Shown: positions 18,431 to 27,935, counted from the first letter of the stretch. The stretch is DNA of 64,000 bases from Bacteroides sp. An322 (GCF_002161765.1 NZ_NFIN01000013.1:26708-90707), one strand, 5' to 3'. Notes: a model not told the origin generated them from the letters alone. Made by a program: numbers and translations.

Positions 18431-18569
18431 TTTTCACCACAGATTACACAGAATTAAATAATTAATAATGAATAATTAATAGTTTGGTAGGCGGAAACGC
18501 TTGTCGTTATTCATTATTCACTCTTAATTATTAATTATCAAAATCTGTGTAATCTGTGGTGAGTGAAAA
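18431..18569. repeat. Composite nested fold-back repeat (CACCACAGATTACACAG family)
   Basis: The outer arms TTCACCACAGATTACACAGA (18433-18452) and the complementary segment 18544-18567 enclose a second AT-rich inverted repeat (ATTAATAATGAATAATTAAT against TTATTCATTATTCA and extensions). The element at 40926-41042 has the same outer arms and a related inner repeat. Confidence 0.8.
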
Positions 18570-18573
18570 CTAA

Positions 18574-19287
18574 TCATTCTTCGGCTCTGATTTCGAAATA
18601 GCTTTCCAGTTCGTGTTGGGCTTCTTCGTTAATCGGGGCGATGTCGCGGATGATGCGTCCGTGTTCCAAGAGGGCGATGCGGGTACTGATTTCTATCGTG
18701 TGGGTCAGGTTATGGCTCGACACGAGGATGGTGGCACCTGTTTCTTGGTTGTAAGCTTGGAGCAGGTGGCGCAAGGCAGATTGCGAACTGGGGTCGAGGA
18801 AGTTGAACGGTTCGTCTAATATTAAGAGTTGGGGGCGGTTGAGCAGGGCGGCAAGGATGCCCGTCTTCTGCTTATTGCCCGCCGAGAGGTTTCGGATGAG
18901 TTTCTTTTGTCCTAAGATTTCACCGTTCATAAAACGCTCGTAGGGTATGAGTCTTTCATCTACAGTCGCCTTGTCGAGCCCACACATTTTCCCTACGAAA
19001 TAGAAATATTCTTCGGGGGTGAGGTAATCGATGAGGAAACTTTCGTCCATGTAAGCGCCCGTAGTGTCTTTCCACGCTTCGCTTTGGCTCACTTCGATAT
19101 CGCCGATATGTACATTGCCTTCATCGGCTTTCAGGAGGTCGAGAATGAGGCGGAACAGGGTGGTCTTTCCTGCTCCGTTATTGCCCACCAATCCGAGGAT
19201 TTCGCCCGTGCGGACGGTGTAGGCGTCAATGTCGAGTACGGTGCGTGTGCCGTATATTTTCTTCAGGTTTGTGATTGTTATTTCCAT
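18574..19287 (-). CDS. ABC transporter ATP-binding protein
   Basis: A 237-residue ATPase with Walker A GNNGAGKTT (about residue 36), Q-loop region, signature motif NLSAGNKQKTG (a variant of LSGGQ), Walker B LLILDEPFNFLD and the H-loop SSHNLTHTIEIS. It should energise the membrane protein encoded immediately upstream (DUF5687), a pairing typical of Bacteroidetes. The substrate is unknown; CcmA-like ATPases of this type often serve exporters. The 83-bp gap to the permease gene holds an AT-rich fold-back. Confidence 0.93.
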   Translation of the reverse strand: MEITITNLKKIYGTRTVLDIDAYTVRTGEILGLVGNNGAGKTTLFRLILDLLKADEGNVHIGDIEVSQSEAWKDTTGAYMDESFLIDYLTPEEYFYFVGKMCGLDKATVDERLIPYERFMNGEILGQKKLIRNLSAGNKQKTGILAALLNRPQLLILDEPFNFLDPSSQSALRHLLQAYNQETGATILVSSHNLTHTIEISTRIALLEHGRIIRDIAPINEEAQHELESYFEIRAEE

Positions 19288-19300
19288 GTCGTTAGTTTAT

Positions 19301-19369
19301 AGTTAATAATTAATAGTGAATAGTGGGGAAGTACGTTATTAACCCTTCATTATTAATTTTTCATTAATC
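19301..19369. repeat. AT-rich fold-back repeat between the ABC ATPase and permease genes
   Basis: AGTTAATAATTAATAGTGAA (19301-19320) pairs imperfectly with TTCATTATTAATTTTTCATT (19346-19365). It is the weakest of the AT-rich hairpins in this window and may modulate the relative level of the two transporter genes. Confidence 0.55.
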
Positions 19370-19370
19370 A

Positions 19371-20858
19371 TCATCTCGTGTTCCGGAACCCTTCCATATT
19401 ACGGTATCTCCGTGCCATGAAGCGGGTGTAGATGTTATTTATCCAGAGGCGGTGGGTGAGGAAGCCGGCTAAGCCTAATGCGCTCATCGTGATGTAGCTT
19501 CCTGTAGTCCCTAAGAGCAGTTCCAGCCCGCTATTAACGAGGAGCGGGACAGTGAGCGAGGCAACTACAATCACCGTTTGGTACACATTGTTGTTCTGGC
19601 GTTTCCCCATTAACCCCGTATTAAGCGGGGCGGTCTTGTCGTTGTACACCGCCATTTGCATCATGCCGGGGAAAATGATTCCTGCCGTAAAAAAGAGATA
19701 CGCTAAGTCCATAGACAAGGTTATCTCTCCGTTGCATACGGGTACTAAGCAAAAAATGAACGGAATAGCCAGCATACCGCATTGCACATAGTACTTGGCA
19801 CGAAGCATATTGTAAACGCTTTCGCGACGCACCATCAGCCCGTCGATATAATTGCCTTCTATCGCCATAATCTGGCTAAGCGTTGCCAGCCCGAATGCGC
19901 AATAACAATAAAGGCAGATGAAACCGTTCATACCGCTTTCTTCGTACAAGCCGAAGGTTAGGGCAAGAGCAAACAATACGGTGATGACAATCAGACTCCA
20001 GAACTGGCTTCGGGGGCTTTTGTTGCGGAAAAGCATCTTTAATTCCAGACGCATATATTCACCCACGTTCCCGTAGCGGTCAAGGAAGGCGTAATCGCTG
20101 ATTTTCTTGATTTTGGTGTCTTCTACCCGCGAGAGTTCGTTATAAATCAGGCGGAGTTGCACCTTGTAGTTGATGAAACCCATTAGCCCGATGCCCGTCA
20201 ATGCGCCAAGAAAGGCGAAGGGATTCCACAAGATAAAGCCTTCGCCCCAGTTCATGGTGAAAGTGCTGACCCAATGCGTGTCGGGAAGGAACTCTAACAG
20301 GGCAAGCAGTCCGTAGACGGGGAGGCACCAGCAGATGTAAATGAACCTTTGGCGTTTCAATACGCGGATGAGCATACTCCAGTAGGAGTTCATCACGGTG
20401 AGGAGCCACACACCGAGCGCATATCCCACGATGCCTGCCAGTCCGTAGAAGCGGGTGACGCTTAGCAGGGCAAAGGGCACGAAGAAGAAGAGCCAAAAGA
20501 AGTTGAACGGATTTATGGCTTCGCGTAGGAGAAGTGCTGCCATTACCTTTCGTTTCGGTACGGGAAGCAAGAGGAAAGGCTTGACTTCCTGAATGGGAGT
20601 AGGGAACAAGAACCTTACCAAGAAATCGAGCGTAAGCACGATGAGTAATCCTTTGTTGAGGATGTGGTAAGGCTCCATGCCGGGGAAACCTTCGGAAAAA
20701 GCCGAGGGCAGCAATACCCCGAATAAAACGAGGTATGCTGCCCAAAATGCGATTCCGATATATACCATGACTTTAGCGAAGCGGTTCTTCTCGAACATCG
20801 GACTTCGCTTTTCGTCAAGCTTCTGTAATTTTCGGATATCGAAGAACAGGTGTGTCAT
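19371..20858 (-). CDS. DUF5687-family ABC transporter membrane protein
   Basis: A 495-residue integral membrane protein with about ten to twelve hydrophobic segments (for example VYIGIAFWAAYLVLFGVLLP and FWLFFFVPFALLSVTRFYG). It matches the DUF5687 family in length, arrangement and coupling to an adjacent ATPase gene. The central cytoplasmic part includes RVEDTKIKKISDYAFLDRYG and YMRLELKMLFRNKSPRSQ. It is probably an exporter or membrane-remodelling permease; the substrate is unknown. It starts 15 bp after the M16 peptidase stop, so the genes are likely co-transcribed. Confidence 0.88.
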   Translation of the reverse strand: MTHLFFDIRKLQKLDEKRSPMFEKNRFAKVMVYIGIAFWAAYLVLFGVLLPSAFSEGFPGMEPYHILNKGLLIVLTLDFLVRFLFPTPIQEVKPFLLLPVPKRKVMAALLLREAINPFNFFWLFFFVPFALLSVTRFYGLAGIVGYALGVWLLTVMNSYWSMLIRVLKRQRFIYICWCLPVYGLLALLEFLPDTHWVSTFTMNWGEGFILWNPFAFLGALTGIGLMGFINYKVQLRLIYNELSRVEDTKIKKISDYAFLDRYGNVGEYMRLELKMLFRNKSPRSQFWSLIVITVLFALALTFGLYEESGMNGFICLYCYCAFGLATLSQIMAIEGNYIDGLMVRRESVYNMLRAKYYVQCGMLAIPFIFCLVPVCNGEITLSMDLAYLFFTAGIIFPGMMQMAVYNDKTAPLNTGLMGKRQNNNVYQTVIVVASLTVPLLVNSGLELLLGTTGSYITMSALGLAGFLTHRLWINNIYTRFMARRYRNMEGFRNTR

Positions 20859-20873
20859 ATCTATTTTCAGACG

Positions 20874-23690
20874 TTAGTTAATATCACCCGAAGTCATGCT
20901 CACTTCGATGCGGTTCTTTTGAGAAACAAACGCTTTGGCGAATTGTTGGAGGTCGGCGCCCGTGATTCCGTTCACCAAGTCGGTGTATCCGGTGCGTGAG
21001 TCTAAACCTTCCCACAAATATCCATGCAAAAGCCCCAGCCAATATCCGTTTTCTTTTTGGTTGGCTTCATAGGTTTTGAGCATGTATTCCTTCACCTTGG
21101 CAAGTTCTTCCGCTTTCGGTCCGTTAGCAATGAAGTCTTCGATGCCCTTATCAATGAGCTTGCTCATTTCAGCACGTTTGGTTGGGTCGGTATCGAAATA
21201 GATTTGCAAGACACCTTCTACCTTCGGGTATTTGCTGATGCTGCCCTGTACGCTTACGCCGTATGAGGCTCCGGCTTCTTCGCGTACGGTCTCAGTATAT
21301 TCCATGGTGAGGAGTTGCGAGAGCATGTTCATCATCAGCTTGTTCTTCAACGTATAATCACACGTTCCGCTTTCTACGATGAGTACGGTCGCTTTTTCGG
21401 TCTGAAGGTCTTTGTGGAAGACATTCTTCCATTCGCCTTTACGGATGTCAAGGTTTACATCGCGGAAACTTTCTTTGCGTCCTGTAGCGGGCAAGCTTCC
21501 TAAATAGGTTTCGATGAGTGGAGTAGCTTCCTGCGGGTTAATATTGCCTACGAAGATGAAGGTGAAATCGCTCGCGTCGGCAAAACGATCCTTATACATA
21601 TCCATCACTTTCGCATAGTCTATTTGGTCTATCATCTCGGCTTTCAGACGTGTGACACGCGGATTATTTCCATATAACATCTGAGTCACCGTATCGCTCA
21701 ATGCTGTATTCGGATTGGCTTCCTGATTGGCGAGAGCTGCTTTCATACGGGTCTTGAATGATTCGAACGCGGCTTGGTCGGCACGTGGTGCAGTGAAAGT
21801 AAGGTAGGTGAGCTGGAGCAAAGTCTCCAAGTCTTTCGGTGCACAACTTCCGTTTACGGCTTCGCTCAGGGTGCGTACCGAAGCAGATACCGAAGCCACT
21901 TTGCCTGCCAAGACTTTTTGTAGGTCGGTTGCACTGAAGTTGCCCAGTCCGCCCAACGATACGACATCATTGAGCACCTTGAATTGCAAGGCATCCTTAT
22001 CATCGAACAATGAATTTCCTCCTGCGCTGAACGCTTGCATCCGGATTTCGTCTGCCTTGAAATTAGTGGGTTTCAACACCACACGCACTCCGTTGTTCAG
22101 GGTCAGTACGGTCGATTCGTATTGTCCTTTTTCGGTATTTACCACTTTCCCTCCGGCAGGTGTTTCTTTCATCAACGGTTCATCGGACACCTTATCTACA
22201 TACGGCTCCAGTTTTTCGGCACTTACCTTTGCCAGTACTTGCTTGATAGCGGCTTCGGTAGGGTATTTCATGTCGGGCTTATCCGGACAGAACAAGCATA
22301 CCGCCATGTTGGTGTCGCTCACCAATTGCTTATAAAGGTCGTTCACGCCTTCCAGCGGGATATTCGGCACCAGTTGGTTCATCATGGTGTATTCATATTC
22401 CACGCTTGGGATAGGTTCTCCATCGATGAAATTAGATACATATTGGCTTACGAACTGTTCGTTACGCATCTTGTTGCGCTCGTTGTATGCGTTTTCCAGA
22501 TTGCTCAGGTAATCGGCTTTTGCACGTGCAAATTCGCTTGCGGTGAATCCGAACTGATGTGCCCGTTCTATCTCACGCATCAAGGCTTCCAAGCCTGTTT
22601 CAATGCCGTTCTCCTTACAGATAGCCACGCCCGTAAACGCTTTCTTTGTCTTAGCAAGTATGAAGTCCATATCTTGCACTCCAGCATTGATGAAAGGCGG
22701 GGTAGCGGTTTGCAGAAGTTCTCCTAAACGGGCGTTCAGCATGTGAGATATCGCATAATCCATAAATGAATATGCCAGATAGCCCACGGTATTCTTTATC
22801 TCGGCTGGGAAAGGCTCGTGTTTATGGAATACCATTACTTGGGTGATTTCCTGCTCTTTATCCTTATTAATCGAAACGATAGGCTCTTTGTTGTCCGGCA
22901 CAGGGAAATAGGTGCGCTCGGCAGGGTTGGCAGGCATTTGGATAGGACCGAACAAATTCTTTATCTTAGTCTCGATTTGGTCTACGTCAATGTCGCCCAC
23001 CACGATAATGCCTTGCAAGTCTGGACGATACCATTTCTCGTAATAATCGCGCAAGTCCTGATAAGGGAAATTATCCACCACTTCCATGGTTCCGATGGGT
23101 AAGCGATACGCATATTTGCTTCCCGAGAAAAGGGTGGGGAATGCCGTTTCGTACATACGCATCATTGCCCCCAGACGGGTACGCCATTCTTCGTGGATAA
23201 CTCCGCGCTCTTTGTCTATCTCTTTTGGGTCGAGTGTAAGGTCATCTGCCCAATCGTGCAGGATGAGCAAGCACGAGTCAATGATACCGTCACGGATAAC
23301 GGGTACATTACTAATGTTGTACACCGTTTCATCTATTGAAGTATAGGCATTCAGATTGGCTCCGAACTTCACACCGATAGATTCCAAATATTCGCGCAAG
23401 CTGGTACCGGGGAAATGCTTGGTTCCGTTGAAACACATGTGTTCCAAGAAGTGGGCAAGCCCGCGCTGGTTATCTTCTTCCAAGATAGAGCCGACTTTTT
23501 GTGCGATATAGAAATCGGCTTGGTTTTCGGGTAATTCATTGTGACGGATATAATAAGTCAATCCGTTCTCTAATTTGCCTATCCTCACATCCGGATCGGT
23601 AGGGATAGGGGGCATCTGCTGGGCAAATGCAACGCTTGTGCTTCCAATGAGAAACACGGCGATTAATGCTTTTCTAAAAATCTTTTTCAT
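20874..23690 (-). CDS. Periplasmic M16-family zinc metallopeptidase (PqqL/pitrilysin-like)
   Basis: A 938-residue peptidase with a signal peptide (IAVFLIGSTSVAFAQ). The inverted zinc motif HFLEH (residues 80-84, HxxEH) and the downstream Glu in RGVIHEEWRTR form the active site of the N-terminal M16 domain. Three further M16-like domains follow, including a C-terminal half with GNINPQEATPLIETYLGSLP and EAGASYGVSVQGS. The single-chain four-domain plan fits PqqL-type periplasmic proteases that degrade unfolded peptides. The gene is 17 bp downstream of trxB and 15 bp upstream of the DUF5687 gene. Confidence 0.93.
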   Translation of the reverse strand: MKKIFRKALIAVFLIGSTSVAFAQQMPPIPTDPDVRIGKLENGLTYYIRHNELPENQADFYIAQKVGSILEEDNQRGLAHFLEHMCFNGTKHFPGTSLREYLESIGVKFGANLNAYTSIDETVYNISNVPVIRDGIIDSCLLILHDWADDLTLDPKEIDKERGVIHEEWRTRLGAMMRMYETAFPTLFSGSKYAYRLPIGTMEVVDNFPYQDLRDYYEKWYRPDLQGIIVVGDIDVDQIETKIKNLFGPIQMPANPAERTYFPVPDNKEPIVSINKDKEQEITQVMVFHKHEPFPAEIKNTVGYLAYSFMDYAISHMLNARLGELLQTATPPFINAGVQDMDFILAKTKKAFTGVAICKENGIETGLEALMREIERAHQFGFTASEFARAKADYLSNLENAYNERNKMRNEQFVSQYVSNFIDGEPIPSVEYEYTMMNQLVPNIPLEGVNDLYKQLVSDTNMAVCLFCPDKPDMKYPTEAAIKQVLAKVSAEKLEPYVDKVSDEPLMKETPAGGKVVNTEKGQYESTVLTLNNGVRVVLKPTNFKADEIRMQAFSAGGNSLFDDKDALQFKVLNDVVSLGGLGNFSATDLQKVLAGKVASVSASVRTLSEAVNGSCAPKDLETLLQLTYLTFTAPRADQAAFESFKTRMKAALANQEANPNTALSDTVTQMLYGNNPRVTRLKAEMIDQIDYAKVMDMYKDRFADASDFTFIFVGNINPQEATPLIETYLGSLPATGRKESFRDVNLDIRKGEWKNVFHKDLQTEKATVLIVESGTCDYTLKNKLMMNMLSQLLTMEYTETVREEAGASYGVSVQGSISKYPKVEGVLQIYFDTDPTKRAEMSKLIDKGIEDFIANGPKAEELAKVKEYMLKTYEANQKENGYWLGLLHGYLWEGLDSRTGYTDLVNGITGADLQQFAKAFVSQKNRIEVSMTSGDIN

Positions 23691-23707
23691 TTGTATTGAG
23701 CAATAAA

Positions 23708-24661
23708 TTATAACATTCCATTAGCTGAGAGGTATCGTTCGGCTTCGATAGCCGCCTTGCATCCGCTTCCGGCAGCGGTAATCGCCTGACGGTAATGCGG
23801 GTCGGCTACGTCTCCAGCCGCAAATACTCCAGGGATTCCGGTGCGCGGCGTTCCGGCTTCGGTCAAGATATAGCCCGTTTCATCGGTCTTTACCCACGGC
23901 TTGAATATATCCGAGTTCGGCTTGTGTCCGATAGCAAGGAAGAAACCGTCAATGGGCACATCGTAACGTTCTTCGTCAGGTTCGCCCATACGTTTCACCA
24001 CGTGCATTCCTTCTACACCGTTTTCGCCATACAATCCTACGGCATTGTGTTCGAAGAGCACTTGAATATGAGGATGATTCAATACCCGTTCCTGCATGAT
24101 TTTCGAAGCACGCAGATAAGGCTTACGCACAACAAGATAGACTTGTTTTGCCAGTCCGGCAAGGTAAATGGCTTCCTCGCAAGCCGTATCTCCTCCGCCT
24201 ACTACGGCTACGGTTTTCTTCCGGTAGAAGAATCCGTCGCAAGTGGCACAAGCGCTTACACCCATACCTGCATATTTTTTTTCGTCTTCCAATCCCAAGT
24301 ATTTAGCGGTAGCACCGGTAGAGATAATCACCGTATCGGCGGTGATTACTTTTCCTTCATCCGTTTCGAAAGTATAAGGAGCCTTACTCAGGTCGGCTTT
24401 AGTGATGATACCCGGACGGATATCGGCACCGAAACGTTCGGCTTGCTTGCGCAGGTCATCCATTAAGACCGGTCCCGTCACTCCGTCGGGATAGCCCGGA
24501 AAATTTTCCACCTCAGTGGTAATGGTGAGTTGGCCGCCCGGCTGGATTCCTTCGTAAAGCACCGGAGCGATATTCGCACGGCTGGTATAGATAGCTGCCG
24601 TATATCCGGCAGGACCTGACCCGATGATCAGGCATTTCACATGTTCTGTTGTCATATTCAT
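23708..24661 (-). CDS. trxB: Thioredoxin-disulfide reductase
   Basis: A 317-residue low-molecular-weight thioredoxin reductase that moves electrons from NADPH through FAD to thioredoxin. It shows the FAD motif GSGPAGYTAAIY (residues 14-25), the redox pair CATC (138-141), the NADPH motif GGGDTACEEA and the C-terminal FAD motif FAAGDVADPHYRQAI. An internal ATG two codons later (MTTEH) is an equally good start. A TATCTTTG -7 box at 24698-24705 lies about 37 bp before the start. It is probably the first gene of a unit continuing into the M16 peptidase and ABC exporter. Confidence 0.96.
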   Translation of the reverse strand: MNMTTEHVKCLIIGSGPAGYTAAIYTSRANIAPVLYEGIQPGGQLTITTEVENFPGYPDGVTGPVLMDDLRKQAERFGADIRPGIITKADLSKAPYTFETDEGKVITADTVIISTGATAKYLGLEDEKKYAGMGVSACATCDGFFYRKKTVAVVGGGDTACEEAIYLAGLAKQVYLVVRKPYLRASKIMQERVLNHPHIQVLFEHNAVGLYGENGVEGMHVVKRMGEPDEERYDVPIDGFFLAIGHKPNSDIFKPWVKTDETGYILTEAGTPRTGIPGVFAAGDVADPHYRQAITAAGSGCKAAIEAERYLSANGML

Positions 24662-24697
24662 TCCTTGTTTTTATGTGTTGTTTGTTATTTCTCGTGC

Positions 24698-24705
24698 CAA
24701 AGATA
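24698..24705 (-). promoter_or_regulatory. -7 box of the trxB promoter
   Basis: TATCTTTG on the minus strand, 36 bp before the trxB start. No exact TTTG is visible at the -33 spacing. Confidence 0.5.
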
Positions 24706-24749
24706 GCGTTTTTTATTGAAGTATGAAGAGAGAGGCGTAAAAACTTCGA

Positions 24750-24781
24750 TTTGCAGATTCAGATTATTCTTTTTACCTTCG
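24750..24781 (+). promoter_or_regulatory. Promoter of the M50-like gene
   Basis: TTTG (24750-24753), a 20-base spacer and TACCTTCG (24774-24781) fit the Bacteroidales promoter with one mismatch, 22 bp before the ATG. Confidence 0.6.
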
Positions 24782-24803
24782 TGTTTATTAAATTGATAAG
24801 AAG

Positions 24804-25946
24804 ATGAAACAGGTATTGAAAATCATAGGCGGATTCTTGATTGGAATCCTGATGGGGCTGGTCGTGGCGGGAGTGGGGCTGGTCTTGTTCAGAGATATGT
24901 CGTTCTCGGAATATATCGGGAAGTTTTTGCGGCTCAATGCGATGGAGGTGATAGGCATCCCGTTGCTTTCATTGGTTTTCTTCCTGATAGCCGTTTCCTT
25001 GCAAGTCGTCCTGCACGAAGCGGGGCATTTGGTTTGCGGGCTGGCTTCGGGCTACCGTTTCGTATCGTTCCGCATCTTCAGCTTTACATGGATACGCCAA
25101 GGTGGGAAGGTGCGCATGAAACGCTTTAGCGTGAGCGGGACGGGCGGTCAATGCTTGCTGGTGCCTCCCGAAAAGCCCGATGAAGAGATTCCTGTTACCT
25201 TATATAATATAGGTGGGGTAGCGATGAATTTCCTGACGGCATTTGCGGCATTGTTCCCGTTTTTATTTATAGACGGTATGCCGTTTTTATGGAAAATGTT
25301 TCTCATCCAGTTTATGGGGATAGGGGTATTCTTGGGCTTGCTCAACGGCATCCCGATGAAGTTAGGCGGTATCGGGAACGATGCCTATTCGCTCCGTCTC
25401 TTGAAGCGGAATCCCGGCACCAAGCGTGCCCTCGTCCTCCAGCTTCGGATAAACGCGTTGATACAAGAAGGAATGCGCCCGAAGGAGATGCCTGAAGCTT
25501 GGTTCCGTTTGGAAGGGAAAATAGATTATAGCGATATGTTGCAAGCCACCGTTGCGCTCATGGAAATCTCGCGGATGCAAGACCGGGAAGAGTGGGAGGA
25601 AGCTTACGTCCGGCTGGAAGAAGCGGTAAGCCATAGTAAGGAACTGGTAGGCATCTTGAAGCAAGAGGCAGAAGCCGAACTGCTTTTTACCGCATTGGTC
25701 ATAGGGAAGGAGGAACGTGCCCGCGAACTTGCTATCGATAAATTAGTGGCATATATCCGGACATATAGCAAGGTGAGTAGTGCCAAGCAACGCCAGCTTT
25801 TCGCTATAGCTTTGTATATGGAGCACGACAAAGAAAAGGCGGAAGGAATCTACCGCACCGTGAAGGCAAAGCGGGAGAGTTACTTGATGCAGGGCGAAGT
25901 GAATATGGATCTCGCCCTAATGGAATCGTTGCTTTCCCAATGTTAA
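24804..25946 (+). CDS. M50-like membrane metallopeptidase (site-2-protease type)
   Basis: A 380-residue membrane protein. Two hydrophobic segments (residues 5-30 and 45-70) lead into VVLHEAGHLVCG, the HExxH zinc motif of intramembrane M50 peptidases. A further membrane block contains GGVAMNFLTAFAALFPF, similar to the conserved NPxxN-type segment, and GIPMKLGGIGNDAYS, which may hold the third zinc-binding acidic residue. The C-terminal 170 residues are soluble and helical, TPR-like (EEWEEAYVRLEEAVSHSKEL). Known relatives cut membrane-bound regulators. No substrate is suggested by the neighbours. Confidence 0.82.
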   Translation: MKQVLKIIGGFLIGILMGLVVAGVGLVLFRDMSFSEYIGKFLRLNAMEVIGIPLLSLVFFLIAVSLQVVLHEAGHLVCGLASGYRFVSFRIFSFTWIRQGGKVRMKRFSVSGTGGQCLLVPPEKPDEEIPVTLYNIGGVAMNFLTAFAALFPFLFIDGMPFLWKMFLIQFMGIGVFLGLLNGIPMKLGGIGNDAYSLRLLKRNPGTKRALVLQLRINALIQEGMRPKEMPEAWFRLEGKIDYSDMLQATVALMEISRMQDREEWEEAYVRLEEAVSHSKELVGILKQEAEAELLFTALVIGKEERARELAIDKLVAYIRTYSKVSSAKQRQLFAIALYMEHDKEKAEGIYRTVKAKRESYLMQGEVNMDLALMESLLSQC

Positions 25947-25990
25947 GCATTTAAGCAGGATTATCCATACAGATGCTCCGTACTCTGCAT

Positions 25991-26094
25991 GCCAGTCCTC
26001 CCTTAATCCCGATAGGGCAGGACTGCAGTCCCACCTGCATAGGACTGGAGTCCTGACTGGGTAAAAACTCCAGTCCTACCTTGGCAGGACTGGG
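25991..26094. repeat. Clustered inverted repeats with GGACTG/CAGTCC cores
   Basis: In about 100 bp the hexamers CAGTCC and GGACTG alternate seven or more times (for example GGGCAGGACTGCAGTCCCAC and AGGACTGGAGTCCTGACTGG), able to form several alternative stems. The element fills the gap between the convergent M50-like and transglutaminase-like genes and could terminate both. It is unlike the other hairpin families in the window. Confidence 0.7.
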
Positions 26095-26106
26095 AAGTGA
26101 TATGGC

Positions 26107-27009
26107 TTATATCGAATCAGGAGCCGCCCAAAACCGTTCGGCATCCGTTGTGTGTATATCCGAAGGACCTGCGTCAGGGTCGGTGAATCCGGCTGGTGCC
26201 AATGTGATTTGACGCCCTTTCATGGCATCCTCTTTGCCATATCCCGTCTCTTCCCAACAGATAAACCAATAAAGGTTTTTTGCCCAATACGAACGGTAAT
26301 AATCATAATTGAAGTCTTCTTTCAGGCTATCGAATAAGGGATGGATTTGCATCGGTGAACCGGAGATATACCGTTCCCGCATCTCTGCCAGTGAGAGGGG
26401 AGTGCCTTCCGAATTGCTTATCCAGGCTTGCATGTCCGAATCTATCATCGCCCATTTGTTTTGTTCGGGAAGCCAGACCAGATTTACCACATGGCAATCC
26501 GAATCAAGCGTATCTGCAGGAAGGCAAGTGACGAAACGGTTGGTAATGCCTTCGGAGAGCATCAGTTCATGCAATAAAATGGAGTGCAGGCGGCAATTGA
26601 ATGCCGGTTCCACTTCGCGGGTGTATTTCCACAAGTCGATGGCGTTGCGCTTTTCGGGATATTTCGTTTGGTTGGCATGCGGGATATTCTTTGCTACGAA
26701 CTTAGCCAATGTTAAAGCCTTATCCCAAGTATTTGCGGCAGAATCTGTCAATAAGGTGTCAAGGCGAAAATACGCGCGTATCTTTTGTGCTTGAAGTGTG
26801 TCTTGTTGATACACAAAATGATAATGTGCCGTATCAGAAGCGTATGGCGTGGCATTGCGTAATAATTCGATACGTTCTGTCTCTTCCAGTTTAGAAGTAT
26901 ATGCTATCATTTGCTCTTTGAAAACGAAGCGGATGAGTAAGGCAGCGGTGATAAAGATAAGGATTAGTCCAACTAATGTATAGCCAATAATTTTCAATGT
27001 CTTTTTCAT
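26107..27009 (-). CDS. Membrane-anchored transglutaminase-like protein
   Basis: A 300-residue protein with one N-terminal membrane segment (IIGYTLVGLILIFITAALLI) and a transglutaminase/papain-like fold outside the membrane. The probable triad is Cys in FNCRLHSILL, His in SDCHVVNLVWL and Asp in AMIDSDMQAW. Bacterial members include proteases and protein-modifying enzymes; the substrate is unknown. Its start overlaps the stop region of the upstream secreted-protein gene by 4 bp, so the two form a two-gene unit and may act together outside the cytoplasm. Confidence 0.82.
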   Translation of the reverse strand: MKKTLKIIGYTLVGLILIFITAALLIRFVFKEQMIAYTSKLEETERIELLRNATPYASDTAHYHFVYQQDTLQAQKIRAYFRLDTLLTDSAANTWDKALTLAKFVAKNIPHANQTKYPEKRNAIDLWKYTREVEPAFNCRLHSILLHELMLSEGITNRFVTCLPADTLDSDCHVVNLVWLPEQNKWAMIDSDMQAWISNSEGTPLSLAEMRERYISGSPMQIHPLFDSLKEDFNYDYYRSYWAKNLYWFICWEETGYGKEDAMKGRQITLAPAGFTDPDAGPSDIHTTDAERFWAAPDSI

Positions 27010-27869
27010 AAATCTGTTTTATCTTTAATGTTATTTACTTCACTTAACTTAATAAGGGAATCATCGAACTCAACGATTCGTTTGTCGTAGATATAAAGCA
27101 CTTGCCATGGATAAACCGATTTCATTGTTTCGATGAATGCTTTAACAAGCGGATGATTAGGGTCTTTAAAGGATTGATTGGTATGGGTGACATGGAGCGC
27201 ATAAATCGTGGCATCTGAAAGACACCCGTCTTCATCGATGCATACGCTTTTCACTTCTACGGCAAGTTCTTTTCCTCTCAATTCGGGGAAACGGCTCCAC
27301 GGGAAGCGTTCCGACAACTCTTCGGAAACGTTTAGAGGTGTAACCCCTTCTGTCTTGTGGTTATGATAAAGTCTGGTGCGGATGATTTGTCCGTTCTTTA
27401 CATCCATAAATAGCTCTATCTCTAAGTTGCGGTCGAATCCTGCATGGGAATAGCGTATCATTTTTCCTTTTCCCGCCCGGAGTTCTCCACTAATCCAACG
27501 GGCGCAGATGGCTTTTTGTTCCGCATTATAATAAGGAGAGAAGATATGCCTTAGTGTGTCCGCATTAAGAAACAGGCTAGAATGTCTTTGGTGGACTTCA
27601 TCGTATGGTTCGGTTTTAATTCCAGTTAGGTAAAGCCATCCTTCCCGCATTTCCCAATGTGCGGTATATCCATACCAGTTGGACGTACTATGGTCACGTT
27701 CTTCAGGCAAGAAGTTCAAGACTTGTGCCAGTAAGGCCGAATCTTCTTCTATCGGGTTAGCCAACAGATTCCATTCCTCCCCGTTAATGTGAATGATGTC
27801 GCCTGCGTATGATGTGGCTTGAACTGTAAAAGTGGTAAGGGTGAATAAGCAAATAACAATGTATTTCAT
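27006..27869 (-). CDS. Secreted protein of unknown function, partner of the transglutaminase-like gene
   Basis: A 287-residue protein with a signal peptide (MKYIVICLFTLTTFTVQATS). The mature part holds WHTS-like aromatic stretches such as WNLLANPIEEDSALLAQVL and GYTAHWEMREGWLYLTGIK, and ends in an acidic tail. The pattern of alternating strands suggests a periplasmic beta protein. The stop codon overlaps the start of the transglutaminase-like gene by 4 bp. A TATATTTG -7-like box lies at 27896-27903. No family recognised. Confidence 0.8.
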   Translation of the reverse strand: MKYIVICLFTLTTFTVQATSYAGDIIHINGEEWNLLANPIEEDSALLAQVLNFLPEERDHSTSNWYGYTAHWEMREGWLYLTGIKTEPYDEVHQRHSSLFLNADTLRHIFSPYYNAEQKAICARWISGELRAGKGKMIRYSHAGFDRNLEIELFMDVKNGQIIRTRLYHNHKTEGVTPLNVSEELSERFPWSRFPELRGKELAVEVKSVCIDEDGCLSDATIYALHVTHTNQSFKDPNHPLVKAFIETMKSVYPWQVLYIYDKRIVEFDDSLIKLSEVNNIKDKTDL

Positions 27870-27935
27870 CTTTTGCTGGTTTTAGGTTTCCGCCTCAAAT
27901 ATAGCGAAAGCGGCGGACATTTGAAAGAAATTTTC

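Noticed and set aside
22035..22727. A 230-residue plus-strand frame within the M16 peptidase gene.
   Set aside because: It is antisense to a well-supported peptidase and its residues (many His, Phe, Val) reflect reversed coding bias.
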